Positions 1 to 11,379 of a stretch of 64,000 nucleotides of DNA are shown here, one piece after another; position 1 is the first letter of the stretch; each line of letters begins with the position of its first letter. Below the pieces are notes generated by a model, which worked only from the letters and a program-made list of their open reading frames with translations, did no database searches and was not told the DNA's origin. A program made the translations under genes and the position numbers. The stretch lies in the NCBI GenBank assembly GCA_030144725.1, contig JASKMD010000008.1, positions 12,984,160 through 13,048,159 on the forward strand, in the 5' to 3' direction. This DNA comes from Haematococcus lacustris (Eukaryota > Chlorophyta > Chlorophyceae > Chlamydomonadales > Haematococcaceae).

Positions 1-111
1 GCATGCCTATGATTCGATGGTTCTGCCACGTGCCAATGTGCAGTATAGCATGCGGCTCAAGTGTTTGCGAAAGATTCGTGGCAAGCTTAGTTGAACCAAG
101 CTACAACTCTA
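1..111. other. unique left flank of the inverted duplication
   Basis: Sequence outside the left arm of the inverted duplication. No gene is recognised here. Homology to the right arm begins at about 112, where the right arm ends at about 9384. Confidence 0.5.
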
Positions 112-335
112 TCAAGGGTATCGTGATGCATCAGCATGGTCATAAATGACATGCCTTGTGGAGTAGTGAGGTAAGGTACACACCGCTGAGTGTGCCAAGC
201 TTCAAAAGCTGCCTTGCCGCCTGTGCTGCTGCGATACTGGACTGGTGAAAAGTGTCGCACGAGTCAGGGTTGCGAAATACAACAAACGGTTCCCTGGGGT
301 AGTGCCCTCCTGCATGGTCACGCTGCGCAGCGAGA

Positions 336-566
336 ATGCGGCACGACCAAGGCCACGAACGCAAGGTGCATGGCAACTGCCAGCAACCGAATGAGTTGAA
401 AGGCACCAGCCGCATCTGTGCGCCCATAACGAAGGTAGCAAGCGAACAGTGCCGCACTGACTTCGACATTGACAAGCTCTATTACTATGGACTCACCAAG
501 GATGTGTGTGCCGTCGGCCTCGAAGGTGCCAATCTGCCCACCAGCACCAAGGAAACCAGCTCGAAG
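336..566 (+). CDS. possible upstream exon of an arm-encoded protein
   Basis: From the ATG at 336 the frame gives a polar, Cys-containing segment with the core FDIDKLYYYGLTKDVC. A donor-like sequence (tcgaag|gtacgc) follows at 567 and an acceptor-like CAG at 609-611. The implied 45-nt intron would be unusually short for a green alga, so the exon structure is uncertain. The frame ends at a stop near 606 if it is not spliced. The same frame exists at 8889-9161 on the minus strand of the right arm. No family is recognised. Confidence 0.3.
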
Positions 567-834
567 GTACGCGTTGGCGCAAACAATCAAAATGACAGCC
601 CGACATGACAGGTGGAATTTCCCAACTCAACCCTGGGCTATTCTTTCAACTCTCCAGGGGTGCGCACTCGGGACAAGCCAGTTCGTATGCACTATCGCTG
701 GCGAGGTGCGTTGCACGGGGTTACATTGGAATGCAGTTGTACATTTTCGCAACACGTTGCACAACACAGCTCACGCACATCGTCTCGACATCAACCACTC
801 GCCCCTGACTATTGCTCGGTGCAGAGAGAGCGTC

Positions 835-1164
835 ATGGAGGCTCGAAGTCCAGCAGGAAGCCTGTTGCAACACATCCCGCGGCACTGTCTCCAGCCTGTT
901 TTCCAGGCATACGTGGACTTCATAGCCCAACCAGAAGGAGGGCCACAGGTCCAGGAATTCATGCAGCTCCTGGAGGTGGCTCCAGGGATAGAGGAGGAAG
1001 TGTTCGCAGTAGCTATGCAGGCTATGCCAGATGCCACCATGTCATGGGAGTCATGGCACCAATGCTTGCTGGCAGCCAGCCAGTCCCCCCAGCTAAAGGA
1101 GCAGATGGCAGACAGATTTGCGCATTCCACATCCAGCTCTGCGAGAAGAGCACTAGCATTGTGA
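835..1164 (+). CDS. hypothetical helical protein in the left arm (possible 3' exon)
   Basis: I do not recognise this protein. The 109-codon segment from the ATG at 835 to the TGA at 1162 reads like real coding sequence: alternating hydrophobic and acidic residues (VFQAYVDFIAQPEGG, EFMQLLEVAPGIEEEVF) suggest amphipathic helices. The frame is open upstream to 469, so the true start or an upstream exon may lie there. A mirror copy with nearly the same protein lies at 8333-8662 on the minus strand. Conservation of the frame in both arms mostly reflects how young the duplication is, so it does not prove function. It could be part of a transposon-encoded gene. Confidence 0.4.
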   Translation: MEARSPAGSLLQHIPRHCLQPVFQAYVDFIAQPEGGPQVQEFMQLLEVAPGIEEEVFAVAMQAMPDATMSWESWHQCLLAASQSPQLKEQMADRFAHSTSSSARRALAL

Positions 1165-2116
1165 TCTGTACCCCCCATGCATATGCATCCACATCCGTCC
1201 ACACACCACTGTTTGTATTGATCCGACAAGAGTGCACTGCATTAGTGCACAGACAACAAGTTGCGACACAGACGCCAACGCCTACAGCCTCATGGCTTGG
1301 AGGTGCATGAGCTGACCTGACTTGACTGCACAAGGCTGCTGTCAGCACAGCGAGTGTAGGCATGTTCATCTGTTAATCTGTCATTTGTCATCTGTTGACA
1401 GTCTGTATCTGTGCTCCCTTCCTGACAGCTAGGCACAGAGGGGCCCATTGTGGCAGCTGGCTGGTATCACAGTGTCTCGAGTAGTGCAGGTGTATGCATA
1501 TGCAGCGTGAGAGGCCTAGATGATGCAATGCAGGCAGCATCGAACGTGTGTGGCTGATGTAGCCACTTCAGATGAGGATAGCGACCTGATACAACTGGAT
1601 ATGTGCTATACCTATCCCTGTAACCCTACAATTCGATGTTATGACACAGTGGCAGGACCCAGTCATGACACGGTGACCCAGCTGCATAACTAGGAGCAGA
1701 GTGTACATGTATGTCAACTGCAAACTTCAGCAAACTCACCTTGTAACAAGCACTCTCAGTGTAGCTCCCTCTGACAATGTAGTCAGTTGCACAACATGTG
1801 GAGCTGGAGCAGCAAGTCCAGTCCTGGACCGCGGAGCTTTCCTTTTTCTTGACTGACTGGCAGGGTAGCTATGTTTTCGCCGTCTGAGGAGGCGCCCGAA
1901 GAGGAACCTGCTTGTGTTGGACTCTGTACATAGAGGAGCAGCTGGGAGACACTGGCAATTGCTTGGCACGTGCTGTGGCTCTTGCTGGCTGGCTCGTCTG
2001 CCTTGGACGCACTCGCACAGCACAGGATGCGGTGCCTGCAAGTGAAACAGTGGGTTGCAAACAGCTGCGGCTTGCAATGGCTTACCTGGCAGCGCGGGTC
2101 AACTTCTGGTTCGCGG

Positions 2117-2425
2117 TCACTGGGCCCAATGTGCAGAGCTCCACTGCATGAGCTTGGGAACGCACCCAGTTGCTTCACTTTGGCGCCAAGTCAAAACTCG
2201 CGCCAAGTCACGACTCTTGACCCGTAACGGTTGGCTTTGCTGCTCGCAGCCCTCCAGGTGGCTACATCGATAGCAACGCATCTGCTGTTTGGCCTTTGGC
2301 GCGAAGTTTGGCGGGCACCATCCCATGTCATTTTCCCACTTGTCGGTTACTGTGTCCCATAACTTCGGCATGCGCACCAGAATGGGCACAGCAGGTCGTG
2401 TGTAACGGTGTGCATGAGCTGGCAA
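2117..2425 (-). CDS. hypothetical Cys/Trp-rich protein fragment, left arm
   Basis: The minus-strand frame contains PKLWDTVTDKWENDMGWC followed by RCYRCSHLEGC and a basic stretch. The paired cysteines after a Trp-rich segment suggest a small zinc-binding fold. It resembles the N-terminal zinc-finger exons of transposases in general, but I cannot name the family. The right arm carries the same segment on the plus strand (7068-7325). There a short insertion shifts the frame to an early stop, so at least one copy is broken. Confidence 0.35.
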   Translation of the reverse strand: MPAHAHRYTRPAVPILVRMPKLWDTVTDKWENDMGWCPPNFAPKAKQQMRCYRCSHLEGCEQQSQPLRVKSRDLARVLTWRQSEATGCVPKLMQWSSAHWAQ

Positions 2426-3390
2426 GACAATCCATGTGCTTTACAACACACTAGTTATCTATGCGGGTAGCACACATGCCACGCTCGAAAACTAGGGAGC
2501 TCACCCCGCTTGTGCAACCACACCCCTCTATTGCATTATCGTATTGCTACTGCGCAGCCCACGATCTAGTCACTGTGCATGCAGCGCCCCTGTCACACCT
2601 CTATGTCTGCAACTCGCAGCTACACACCACCTGCTGCCTGCCATGCACAATGCCACAGATGCAACGCAGCAGCACACACCTGCAGCGGCTCGGCCTGGTC
2701 CGCCTGGCCGCTGTCTGCCTGACCAGTCATTCATACAGCACTGTGGAGCCACACTGCCCGTGCTGTGCTTCGAACTAAAGCTGAGCAGTTCAACAGCAGG
2801 CCAAAACTGTTCTGGAGGCATTTTCAGGGGTGTGCATAAGTGGCAGGTGTGCAGACTGTGCCTGGGATGCACAGCCCAACATGCGCCATGCTTTTGAAAT
2901 TCTCATCACCTCCTGAACCTGTGCCAGCACCAAGTCACCCTATCACTTGCATGCTTAGTCGGCCTAGAGATGCCCCGCTCCAACGGTTGACATCTTCATG
3001 CAACCCTTACCCTGTCTTCTCCCCGCTCTACTTCAGGGGGGAGTGGGCTTAAAGCGGTGGGCACAGGGTAGCACAGGTGGTGTGAACGCCACATGGCAAA
3101 CACTGCACTTAGCACCGTTGCCATTTGTAAAGGAGCAGCCATTGCATCGAGGGTTGGAGCAGGCCCTGATGCTGACCCCCATACTCCACTACAGTCACTA
3201 GGCCCAGGTGGTAAGTGTGGCGGGCACACCAGGGCTGTAGGCAGCTCTGCCGCCAGTGCTTGCTACGAGGCACCCACCCCCCACCCACACCCCATCCACC
3301 TTGCTGCTGCTCCTGCTCCCAATGCCTATGCCTGCCACTGTCACTGGCGGCAAAGGTGCTGAGAGGAGGTGCTGAAAGTCTTTCTTAGCG

Positions 3391-3768
3391 TCATTGCGCT
3401 GCAGCCACACACTGGTCTGCCTGGGATGCTTGGGCTGTGGCCTGGCTGGGTGTGACAGCCCGCTTCACTGACAGCGCATGGATTTTGGGCATCTCTGCTC
3501 TCAGGGCGTCGTTCACCAGCCGGTGGCGCTGCAGCAGGCTCTTGCCCTCAAATGCAGCTGACACGACAGACACCTCGAACGCTGCACCACAGCCACCACT
3601 CGTGTCTATCACCACCTGCTCACATCAAAGCCAACAAACACCCACAGATGTGGGCTGCTGCAAGCCACTACCAAATGATCCGTGATGCAAGCAACCTACG
3701 CATTCAATGGCATCCAGCGCCTGGGTCAGCCGTGCTTTCACAGTATCGGTGTCGATGCCCTCGCTCAT
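3391..3768 (-). CDS. BolA-like protein (two exons)
   Basis: Exon 1 (3768-3700) encodes MSEGIDTDTVKARL...AIEC. A donor gaatgc|gtaggt and an acceptor gagcag|gtggtg join it in phase 0 to exon 2 (3615-3391). The product is about 97 residues, normal for a BolA2-type protein. It has the signature VIDTSGGCG, then FEGKSLLQRHRLVN, then the C-terminal HALSV with its conserved histidine. BolA proteins pair with monothiol glutaredoxins, sharing a [2Fe-2S] cluster in iron sensing and cluster transfer; the GGCG cysteine and HALS histidine are the candidate ligands. The frame is open upstream to an ATG at 3888. That longer start, or unseen upstream exons, could add an organelle-targeting peptide, so cytosolic versus organellar location is open. 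It is the clearest host gene in the left part of the window. Confidence 0.85.
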
Positions 3769-5891
3769 TGTCTGCCGCTCTGGAGCACCTTTACTTTGAT
3801 CGGTATGCTGCTCTGATCTTGCAGTCGTGGCATCAGCGTCGAGGCTTGCGCATTGTGCTGAGTTTTGGCCCGCAGCTTTGCACGCCATGCACTGCGCTCA
3901 ACTGCCGCCGGCCGTGCCGGTGCCTGATCGCCCCCCCGCAGGTTTGCCCTCTTCCAGCCATCATTTTTGCTGTAGTGGCGGCAGCAATGCATGAACCCAG
4001 GCCAATCAGTCACAGACAGCCAGTCAGCAAGCCAGCAAGCCTGCCTGTCTGCCTGCCTGTCTGCCAGCCAGCCAATACAGATGTACTTGCCTGGAGTGGG
4101 TGGCCTCACCCTTCCACCACCACTGCCGCTACCTGGCCGTCGTGCCCTTCTCTTGTCCCTCACCCAGGAGCCTGCCCTGCTGCTCTTTGATGATACAGCT
4201 TGTGACAAGGCGGTTGCCTCTGTACCGCCTGCTGCTGCTATTGCTGCCAGGCCCTGCGTACTCAGTCTCGTGAGTGCTAGCGGTCCAGGCCAAGGCAATT
4301 CCTGCCTTTGTCAAGCAGCTTTATCTGCTCTGGCCACCAGCACAGCTTCAGTGGCCACCACTTGCTGTCCTCAATGCTCTGCATGACTAACTCCGCCCTG
4401 CAGTCCCCGTCCTAACTGGGCATGCTGGTAGGGGCGCAACAGCCATGCCCATGGTAGGTTTGGTGGGCCAGGTGGGCCGGGTGGGCTGGGTGGGCTCGGC
4501 TGCCTGCTCAGCCTTGGTGCACTTGTCTTACGCTTCGCTGGTGGGGATGACCTGGGCCCAGGCCCTGAGGCTGCTGCCATTGTGAGTGCCTGGCTGCCTG
4601 AGGGCTGTGGGAGCTGGGGCGTGGGGGAACTTGTGGGCACTGGGGCGTGGGGGTACCTGTGGGCACCACCTTAGTCTGTGGACTACCTGTGAACCCCCTG
4701 GCTCCAGGCTGGGCACACCAGCCAGAGGTGTACCTTGTTCCATTCCTTCAGCCTGGTTAGCTTTTGAGCTTTTTTAGCTTTAGCAGACTATATAGGGAAG
4801 GGGGGGGCAGGCCGGCTGCCTTTAGCGATGAGGGTGCGCTACGTTCTGTTCGTGAACAGCAGCCTAGGAGCCTGGCAGACAGCCCCCAAGAAAAGTTCCC
4901 AGTGGTCTGTTGGGAAAGTGCCCATCGGTGTGGGGTTTGTAGTCACCAAGGGTGTGACCCAGGATGCTTCAACTTGATTGGAGTAGCTGAGTGAGACTAC
5001 CCACAGTCAAACATGTTGTTCCATGTTGAATGAGATTTGTTCGTCTGGTTAGCTTTTGACCGCTGGTAAGGTGCTCATACACAATCACCATCAAACCAGG
5101 TAGCCTGCTTGGGCCAGCCTCCCTGACACCTGCAGAAGTCCGACTCCCAGCCTCCCACCCCCACCCCCACCTCTGCACCCACCCCACCCCACCCCCCAAC
5201 CCCAGCTCCACCAGAAAAGACCGCCAACTGCATCCGCTTGCGCAGCGCTGCCTGGACACCTTGGTCGCCTCACACTCCAGCTGCAGGGCACACATGACAC
5301 ACAGCTGGCTTGAGCCAGATCATGCCATCCCACCAGCTTCAAATGGCCGCTGCTTGACATCGTGTCGCCTAATGCCACCCCCACCCCCTGCCATGCCCAC
5401 TTGGGGCCTGCATTACGGCCACAGCAGCACTGGACCTGAGTCAGTAACGTGTTCAGATGTTTGGAGGACGGATGATGGTCCCATGCATGCCAGGGTGATG
5501 AACAGGGCATGCAGCCATGCAATGTCGGGGGTCGAGCGTGAAGTCAGGCATCAAACTGCGAGATGCCAAGACTCAAACATAGGATGGCAGGCATGCACAT
5601 GGGGGCTTGCTGGCTCAGCTCCTTCCTCTGCATGATCCTGCAACGCTTGATAAGCCAACATTTCAGTGAAAGTCAGCTTCTTGGCATCCAGCGGCCTTGC
5701 CAGCTGGATCTTCCCCCTCCTCCCTCCAACACTCTTACTCTTGGCCTCATGGAGACTGTCACTCCCATGCCCCAGCTGCAGCTGTGAATGAATTCAAGCA
5801 CAGCTCCATGCTCATCGGCATGAAGTGGCTATTACTGTTTTAAAGGTGATTCGCTGTGCAAAGCTGCGTTGCCACGGGCGCCGACCGCATA

Positions 5892-6226
5892 CTACCACTT
5901 GGCAGGTGGCGTGTACTCGGCCATTGCCATGAAGCCAATGTACTTGGGGTCACCAAATACTCGACCAAATACTCCACCTGCAGCTTCCAGTCATCTGCGG
6001 CCAGAGGGCTGAGCTTCAAGAAGTCCTTGATGAAGGTCTGGCACAGGGTGCCTTGTTGAGCCGGGTACTCGCGGTCTTCAGGTTGTAACCGAGGGGCAGC
6101 AATGTGGAAGGGTCTCAGGAACATGGCGATGTGACGCTGGAGTGCTGCCAAGGGTGTGCTGGCCATCAGGGGCACCCAGCTGCTCCACGGCTGCCTACAC
6201 CTCTTGTACCAAATGCTGGACACCAT
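5892..6226 (-). pseudogene. unidentified coding-like segment with an apparent frame change
   Basis: The minus-strand frame reads as plausible protein through FIKDFLKLSPLAADDWKLQ (near 5985). Then the coding-like signal continues in a neighbouring frame as DPKYIGFMAMAEYTPPAKW and stops at the TAG at 5892-5894. The switch occurs near a short direct repeat (gtatttggt twice, about 5955-5975). Either a single-base indel broke the gene or a splice site lies here. I cannot name the family. Confidence 0.3.
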
Positions 6227-7067
6227 AGTACAGCTTGCTGGTCATGCCATGGACACCACACAGCAGCTGGGTGATACTCTCTCTACTCTTCCGTGCATCA
6301 CCCTGCAGATTCCAGCTATCGGTATACAACTTGAACCTGCAGTTGCCCTACTTTGGACAGTTTTGGTGAGTGGCTATCGTTCCAGTTCTCCAGTTATGTT
6401 ATACCACGTGCTGCTAGCAACTGTTGTTATGATGCAACTGTTGTTTTCATAGACCCGCCTTCCTCTTATAGGTCGTGGGAGGGGGGTGGGCAGCTGCACC
6501 CTTGCTCATAGTGTAGAAAATACATAGTGGCGGTCAAGAGGCTACAGGCTGGGCGCCCTGCATGTATTGAAACCAAGATCACAATCTTGCACTGGCTTGC
6601 CATGAGCTGTCGTCAGCAACTGGTTCTGGACCTGCTTTGTTGCATCATCCAGCCCAGTGAAGAGGGACATTGCCATCCGCATCGCTACATAATGGAGAGC
6701 ATAGGAGGAAAGGGTTTGAGCAGATCACAGCACGGGCAGTGTGGCTCCACAGTGCTGTATGAATGACTGGTCAGGCAGACAGCGGCCAGGCGGACCAGGC
6801 CGAGCCGCTGCAGGTGTGTGCTGCTGCGTTGCATCTGTGGCATTGTGCATAGCAGGCAGCAGGTGGTGTGTAGCTGCGAGTTGCAGACATAGAGGTGTGA
6901 CAGGGGCGCTGCATGCACAGTGACTAGATCATGGGCTGCGCTGTAACAATATGATAATGCAATAGAGGGGTGTGGTTGCACAAGCGGGGTGAGCTCCCTG
7001 ATTTTTGAGCGTGGCATGTGTGCTACCCGCATAGATAACTAGTGTATTGTAAAGCACATAGATTGTC

Positions 7068-7325
7068 TTGCCAGCTCATGCACCCCGTTACACACGACCT
7101 GCTGTGCCCATTCTGGTGCGCATGCCGAAGTTATGGGACACAGTAACCGACAAGTGGGAAAATGACATGGGGTGGTGCCCGCCAAACTTCGCGCCAAAGG
7201 CCAAACAGCAGGTGCGTTGCTATCGATGTAGCCACCTGGAGGGCTGCGAGCAGCAAAGCCTACCGTTACGGGTCAAGAGTCGTGACTTGGCGCGAGTTTT
7301 GACTTGGCGCCAAAGTGAAGCTTGA
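7068..7325 (+). pseudogene. right-arm copy of the Cys/Trp-rich fragment, frame truncated
   Basis: Same protein as 2117-2425 in mirror image. It contains the WDTVTDKWENDMGWC and RCYRCSHLEGC segments but ends early at a TGA near 7323, because a small indel relative to the left arm changes the frame. Confidence 0.35.
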
Positions 7326-8332
7326 CGTGCAACTGGGTGCATTCCCAAGCTAATGCAGTGGAGCTCGGCACATTGGGCCCAGTGACCGCGAACCTGAAGT
7401 TGACCCGCGCTGCCAGGTAAGCCAGGTAAGCCGCAGCTGTTTGCAACCCACTGTTTCACTTGCAGGCACCGCATCCTGTGCTGTGCGAGTGCGTCCAAGG
7501 CAGACGAGCCAGCCAGCAAGAGCCACAGCACGTGCCCAGCAATTGCCAGTGTCTCCCAGCTGCTCCTCTATGTACAGAGTCCAACACAAGCAGGGTCCTC
7601 TTCGGGCGCCTCCTCAGACGGCGAAAACATAGCTGCCCTGCCAGTCAGTCAAGAAAAAGGAAAGCTCCGCGGTCCAGGACTGGACTTGCTGCTCCAGCTC
7701 CACATGTTGTGAAACTGACTACATTGTCAGAGGGAGCTACACTGAGAGTGCTTGTTACAAGGTGAGTTTGCTGAAGTTTGCAATTGACATGTACTCTCTG
7801 CTCCTAGTTATGCAGCTGGGTCACCGTGTCATAACTGGGTCCTGCCACTGTGTCATAACATCGAATTGTAGGGTTACAGGGATAGGTATAGCACATATCC
7901 AGTTGTACCAGATTGCTATTCTCATCTGGAGTGGCTACATCAGCCACACACGTTCGATGCTGCCTGCATTGCATCATCTAGGCCTCTCACGCTGCATATG
8001 CATACACCTGCACTACTCGAGACACTGTGATACCAGCCAGCTGCCACAATGGGCCCCTCTGTGCCTAGCTGTCAGGAAGGGAGCACAGCTACAGACTGTC
8101 AACAGATGACAAATGACAGATTAACAGATGAACATGCCTACACTCGCTGTGCTGACAGCAGCCTTGTGCAGTCAAGTCAGGTCAGCTCATGCACCTCCAA
8201 GCCATGAGGCTGTAGGCGTTGGCGTCTGTGTCGCAACTCGTTGTCTGTGCACTAATGCAGTGCACTCTTGTCGGATCAATACAAACAGTGGTGTGTGGAC
8301 GGATGTGGATGCATATGCATGGGGGGTACAGA

Positions 8333-8662
8333 TCACAATGCTAGTGCTCTTCTCGCAGAGCTGGATGTGGAATGCGCAAATCTGTCTGCCATCTGCTCCT
8401 TCAGCTGGGGGGACTGGCTGGCTGCCAGCAAGCATTGGTGCCATGACTCCCATGACATGGTGGCATCTGGCATAGCCTGCATAGCTACTGCGAACACTTC
8501 CTCCTCTATCCCTGGAGCCACCTCCAGGAGCTGCATGAATTCCTGGACCTGTGGCCCTCCTTCTGGCTGGGCTATGAAGTCCACGTATGCCTGGAACACA
8601 GGCTGGAGACAGTGCCGCGGGATGTGTTGCAACAGGCTTCCTGCTGGACTTCGAGCCTCCAT
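8333..8662 (-). CDS. right-arm copy of the hypothetical helical protein
   Basis: Mirror copy of 835-1164 on the minus strand, ATG at 8662-8660. Its protein is almost identical to that of the left copy. The family is unknown; see the left-arm entry. Confidence 0.4.
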   Translation of the reverse strand: MEARSPAGSLLQHIPRHCLQPVFQAYVDFIAQPEGGPQVQEFMQLLEVAPGIEEEVFAVAMQAMPDATMSWESWHQCLLAASQSPQLKEQMADRFAHSTSSSARRALAL

Positions 8663-9384
8663 GACGCTCTCTCTGCACCGAGCAATAGTCAGGGGCGAGT
8701 GGTTGATGTCGAGACGATGTGCGTAAGCTGTGTTGTGCAACGTGTTGCGAGAATGTACAACTGCATTTCGATGTAACCCCGTGCAACGCACCTCGCCAGC
8801 GATAGTGCATACGAACTGGCTTGTCCCGAGTGCGCACCCCTGGAGAGTTGAAAGAATAGCCCAGGGTTGAGTTGGGAAATTCCACCTGTCATGTCGGGCT
8901 GTCATTTTGATTGTTTGCGCCAACGCGTACCTTCGAGCTGGTTTCCTTGGTGCTGGTGGGCAGATTGGCACCTTCGAGGCCGACGGAACACACATCCTTG
9001 GTGAGTCCATAGTAATAGAGCTTGTCAATGTCGAAGTCAGTGCGGCACTGTTCGCTTGCTACCTTCGTTATGGGCGCACAGATGCGGCTGGTGCCTTTCA
9101 ACTCATTCGGTTGCTGGCAGTTGCCATGCACCTTGCGTTCGTGGCCTTGGTCGTGCCGCATTCTCGCTGCGCAGCGTGACCATGCAGGAGGGCACTACCC
9201 CAGGGAACCGTTTGTTGTATTTCGCAACCCTGACTCGTGCGACACTCTTCACCAGTCCAGTATCGCAGCAGCACAGGCGGCAAGCAGCTTGTGAAGCTTG
9301 GCACACTCAGCGGTGTGTACCTTACCTCACTACTCCACAAGGCATGTCATTCATGACCATGCTGATGCATCACGATACCCTTGA

Positions 9385-9629
9385 CAGAGGCTGTGGCTTA
9401 GACATTTCTGCCCTTCGCAGCGCTTCCCAACCCCACCGCCTACACCAGCGCTCAGGGAAGTTGGCAGCATTCCACAGAAGTCCTAGGGATGTCCCTGCTG
9501 TTGGCCTCCACTGCCGTTGCTCTCCACTTTCTCTTGATTCCTTGTTCCATTTGGTGCGGTTTCAGGCCAGTGCTCAATGCACATTGTCCCAGGTGTAGCC
9601 ATCAGGCCTGCTAGTGCAGCCCCACGCGT
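9385..9629. other. intergenic stretch between the inverted duplication and the NFXL1-like gene
   Basis: No coding signal is supported. It includes the 3' flank of the minus-strand zinc-finger gene. Confidence 0.4.
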
Positions 9630-10879
9630 CTAGGCTGTTGCTCGCAGCCGCCTGTCCAGCCAGCCAAGGACCTCTGTCACAACCCAGGCCAGCAGGAGCC
9701 CCAGCAGCACCACCGCAAGCCATGTCGCGCCGGCCTTCACTTTCTGCATCTGCTCAACTCGCCGCCTCACTGCCTCCCGCTGATCCGCCAAGGCCTGCCT
9801 TTCCGCCCGTGTCAAGTGCTTGCTGCCTCTGCTGCCCGCTGCCACGCCTGGTGTCGCCACGGCACCAGGCACAGTCCGCACATCCCTGCCCCCCCCTCCA
9901 TCCACACTCCCAGCCACTGTGTCTGCTGGGTTGGGATCACCACGCGGGGCGTGACGCTGTCTGCCAGTCACTCGCGCCCACCAGGCGCCCAAGCTTCCCT
10001 GCGGTAGGTCATGCGCCTGCCGCCCCTGCACCCCTGCTGCTGTTAGCCCCCCCTGCGAGCTGGCCAAGGGCTGTGTGGGGCCCGCCTGCTGGGTCCGCTC
10101 ACATTCCGGCCCGCATGCCATCAGGCGCAGCGGGGTGGTGGCGTCATAGCTGCAGGCACCCCTGCGCTCCTGTAGAGCCTGCTGCACACGGGCACATGGC
10201 CATTTCGCTCGCTGCCGCTTACACTCACAACGCACCGTCACCTCCTGGTCACAGCGGCTGGCCTGGGTGCAGGGCCCGGCATGACAGGCCACGCTGCAGG
10301 CATGTGGGCAGTGAGGCAGCTGGCGATGGCACGGGCGCCCGCAGCTCAGCACGTCCACACTGCCCTTCTCCTCTGCCCGCTGCTGCTGCTGCTGTGCATT
10401 GCCCTGGGCCGTGTTTGTTGTGTGGGCAGCACTGCCAGCCACCCCATTGGCTTTGCTGCGCCCAGAGCTGTGCTCCAGCTGCTGCAGGGTGCTGCAGGTG
10501 AGGGAGAGGGAGGCCTTGCCGCAGTGGCAGGGCCGAGAGGCTGCAGCCAGGCAGGGCGGGCAGCTGCCGGGGTGGCAGGGCAGGGGACAGGGGTGGGGGC
10601 AGGGCCGCACCCGGCCACAGGTTTGCCCACAGGCCCCACAGGCCGCTGCACCTGGGCTGACCTCCACAGCATGGCAGGGCAGCTGGCAGGTGTGGTTGCC
10701 ACAGGGCAGGGGGCGGCCGCAGGGGGAGGAGCAGGCCCAGGGGCGGGCCTGGTGGCAGGGTAGGGTCCGGCTCTGGTGTCGCCCTAGGCAGGTCAGGGCC
10801 ACTGGCAGGGGGCAGGGTGGGCAGGCAGTGCGCAGACGCGAGTCACGGCTGCCTGCACCCTCACCCCCCTCTTCTGGCA
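9630..10879 (-). CDS. NFXL1: NFX1-type zinc finger protein, NFXL1-like (3' part, cut by a gap)
   Basis: The frame is open from the N gap (10879) to the stop at 9630-9632. It shows repeated Cys/His clusters of the NF-X1 type: ACPPCPLPVALTC, LPCHQARPWACSSPCG, PCGNHTCQLPCH, PCPHPCPLPCHPGSCPPC and later LSCGRPCHRQLPHCPHACSVACHAGPC. A basic and Ala-rich linker follows. A hydrophobic segment of about 20 residues near the C-terminus (AGATWLAVVLLGLLLAWVV) ends just before RRLRATA. NFX1-family proteins are transcription factors or RING-type E3 ligases. A C-terminal transmembrane segment is a known feature of animal NFXL1, so membrane anchoring is likely. An apparently non-coding-like middle stretch (about 9800-10150) may contain an intron. 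The 5' part is missing beyond the gap. The next assembled sequence is an unrelated copia element. Confidence 0.75.
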
Positions 10880-11379
10880 NNNNNNNNNNNNNNNNNNNNN
10901 NNNNNNNNNNNNNNNNNNNNNNNNNNNNNNNNNNNNNNNNNNNNNNNNNNNNNNNNNNNNNNNNNNNNNNNNNNNNNNNNNNNNNNNNNNNNNNNNNNNN
11001 NNNNNNNNNNNNNNNNNNNNNNNNNNNNNNNNNNNNNNNNNNNNNNNNNNNNNNNNNNNNNNNNNNNNNNNNNNNNNNNNNNNNNNNNNNNNNNNNNNNN
11101 NNNNNNNNNNNNNNNNNNNNNNNNNNNNNNNNNNNNNNNNNNNNNNNNNNNNNNNNNNNNNNNNNNNNNNNNNNNNNNNNNNNNNNNNNNNNNNNNNNNN
11201 NNNNNNNNNNNNNNNNNNNNNNNNNNNNNNNNNNNNNNNNNNNNNNNNNNNNNNNNNNNNNNNNNNNNNNNNNNNNNNNNNNNNNNNNNNNNNNNNNNNN
11301 NNNNNNNNNNNNNNNNNNNNNNNNNNNNNNNNNNNNNNNNNNNNNNNNNNNNNNNNNNNNNNNNNNNNNNNNNNNNNNN
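10880..11379. other. assembly gap (500 N)
   Basis: Exactly 500 N, the usual placeholder for a gap of unknown size. It separates the NFXL1-like exon on its left from the middle of a copia polyprotein on its right, so the true sequence between them is unknown. Confidence 0.99.

Larger units (their letters stand above)
112..2767 (+). repeat. left arm of a 2.66 kb inverted duplication
   Basis: The reverse complement of 6726-9384 matches this segment almost base for base. For example, the 231-residue reading frame at 469-1164 and its mirror copy at 8333-9028 differ at only about three residues. Homology starts near 112 and stops near 2767, just inside a TGCTGTG. Small indels separate the arms, for example near 2180 versus 7320. 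No target-site duplication or terminal motif is obvious at the outer ends. It may be the terminal inverted repeat of a very large DNA element, a palindromic segmental duplication, or an assembly fold-back. The few differences between arms argue against a simple duplicated read path. Confidence 0.9.
2768..6725. other. spacer between the inverted arms
   Basis: About 4 kb of single-copy sequence lies between the arms. It contains the BolA-like gene (3391-3768, minus) and a weak exon candidate at 5892-6226. The stretch 3889-5839 has no gene I can support. It has several short Pro/Gly-rich open frames and C-rich, AC-rich patches near 5150-5200. It could hold the promoter or upstream exons of the BolA-like gene. 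2768-3390 is its likely 3' UTR and flank. In 6227-6725 I see nothing recognisable. Confidence 0.6.
6726..9384 (-). repeat. right arm of the 2.66 kb inverted duplication
   Basis: Reverse-complement copy of 112-2767. It holds mirror copies of every reading frame of the left arm. Differences are scattered single bases plus small indels (near 7322, 7428 and 7488). The outer end is near 9384, after which the sequences of the two flanks are unrelated. Confidence 0.9.

Noticed and set aside
9614..10763. Plus-strand ORFs of 160-295 codons opposite the NFXL1-like gene
   Set aside because: Compositional shadows. The minus strand has the NFX1-type Cys/His pattern and a transmembrane segment.
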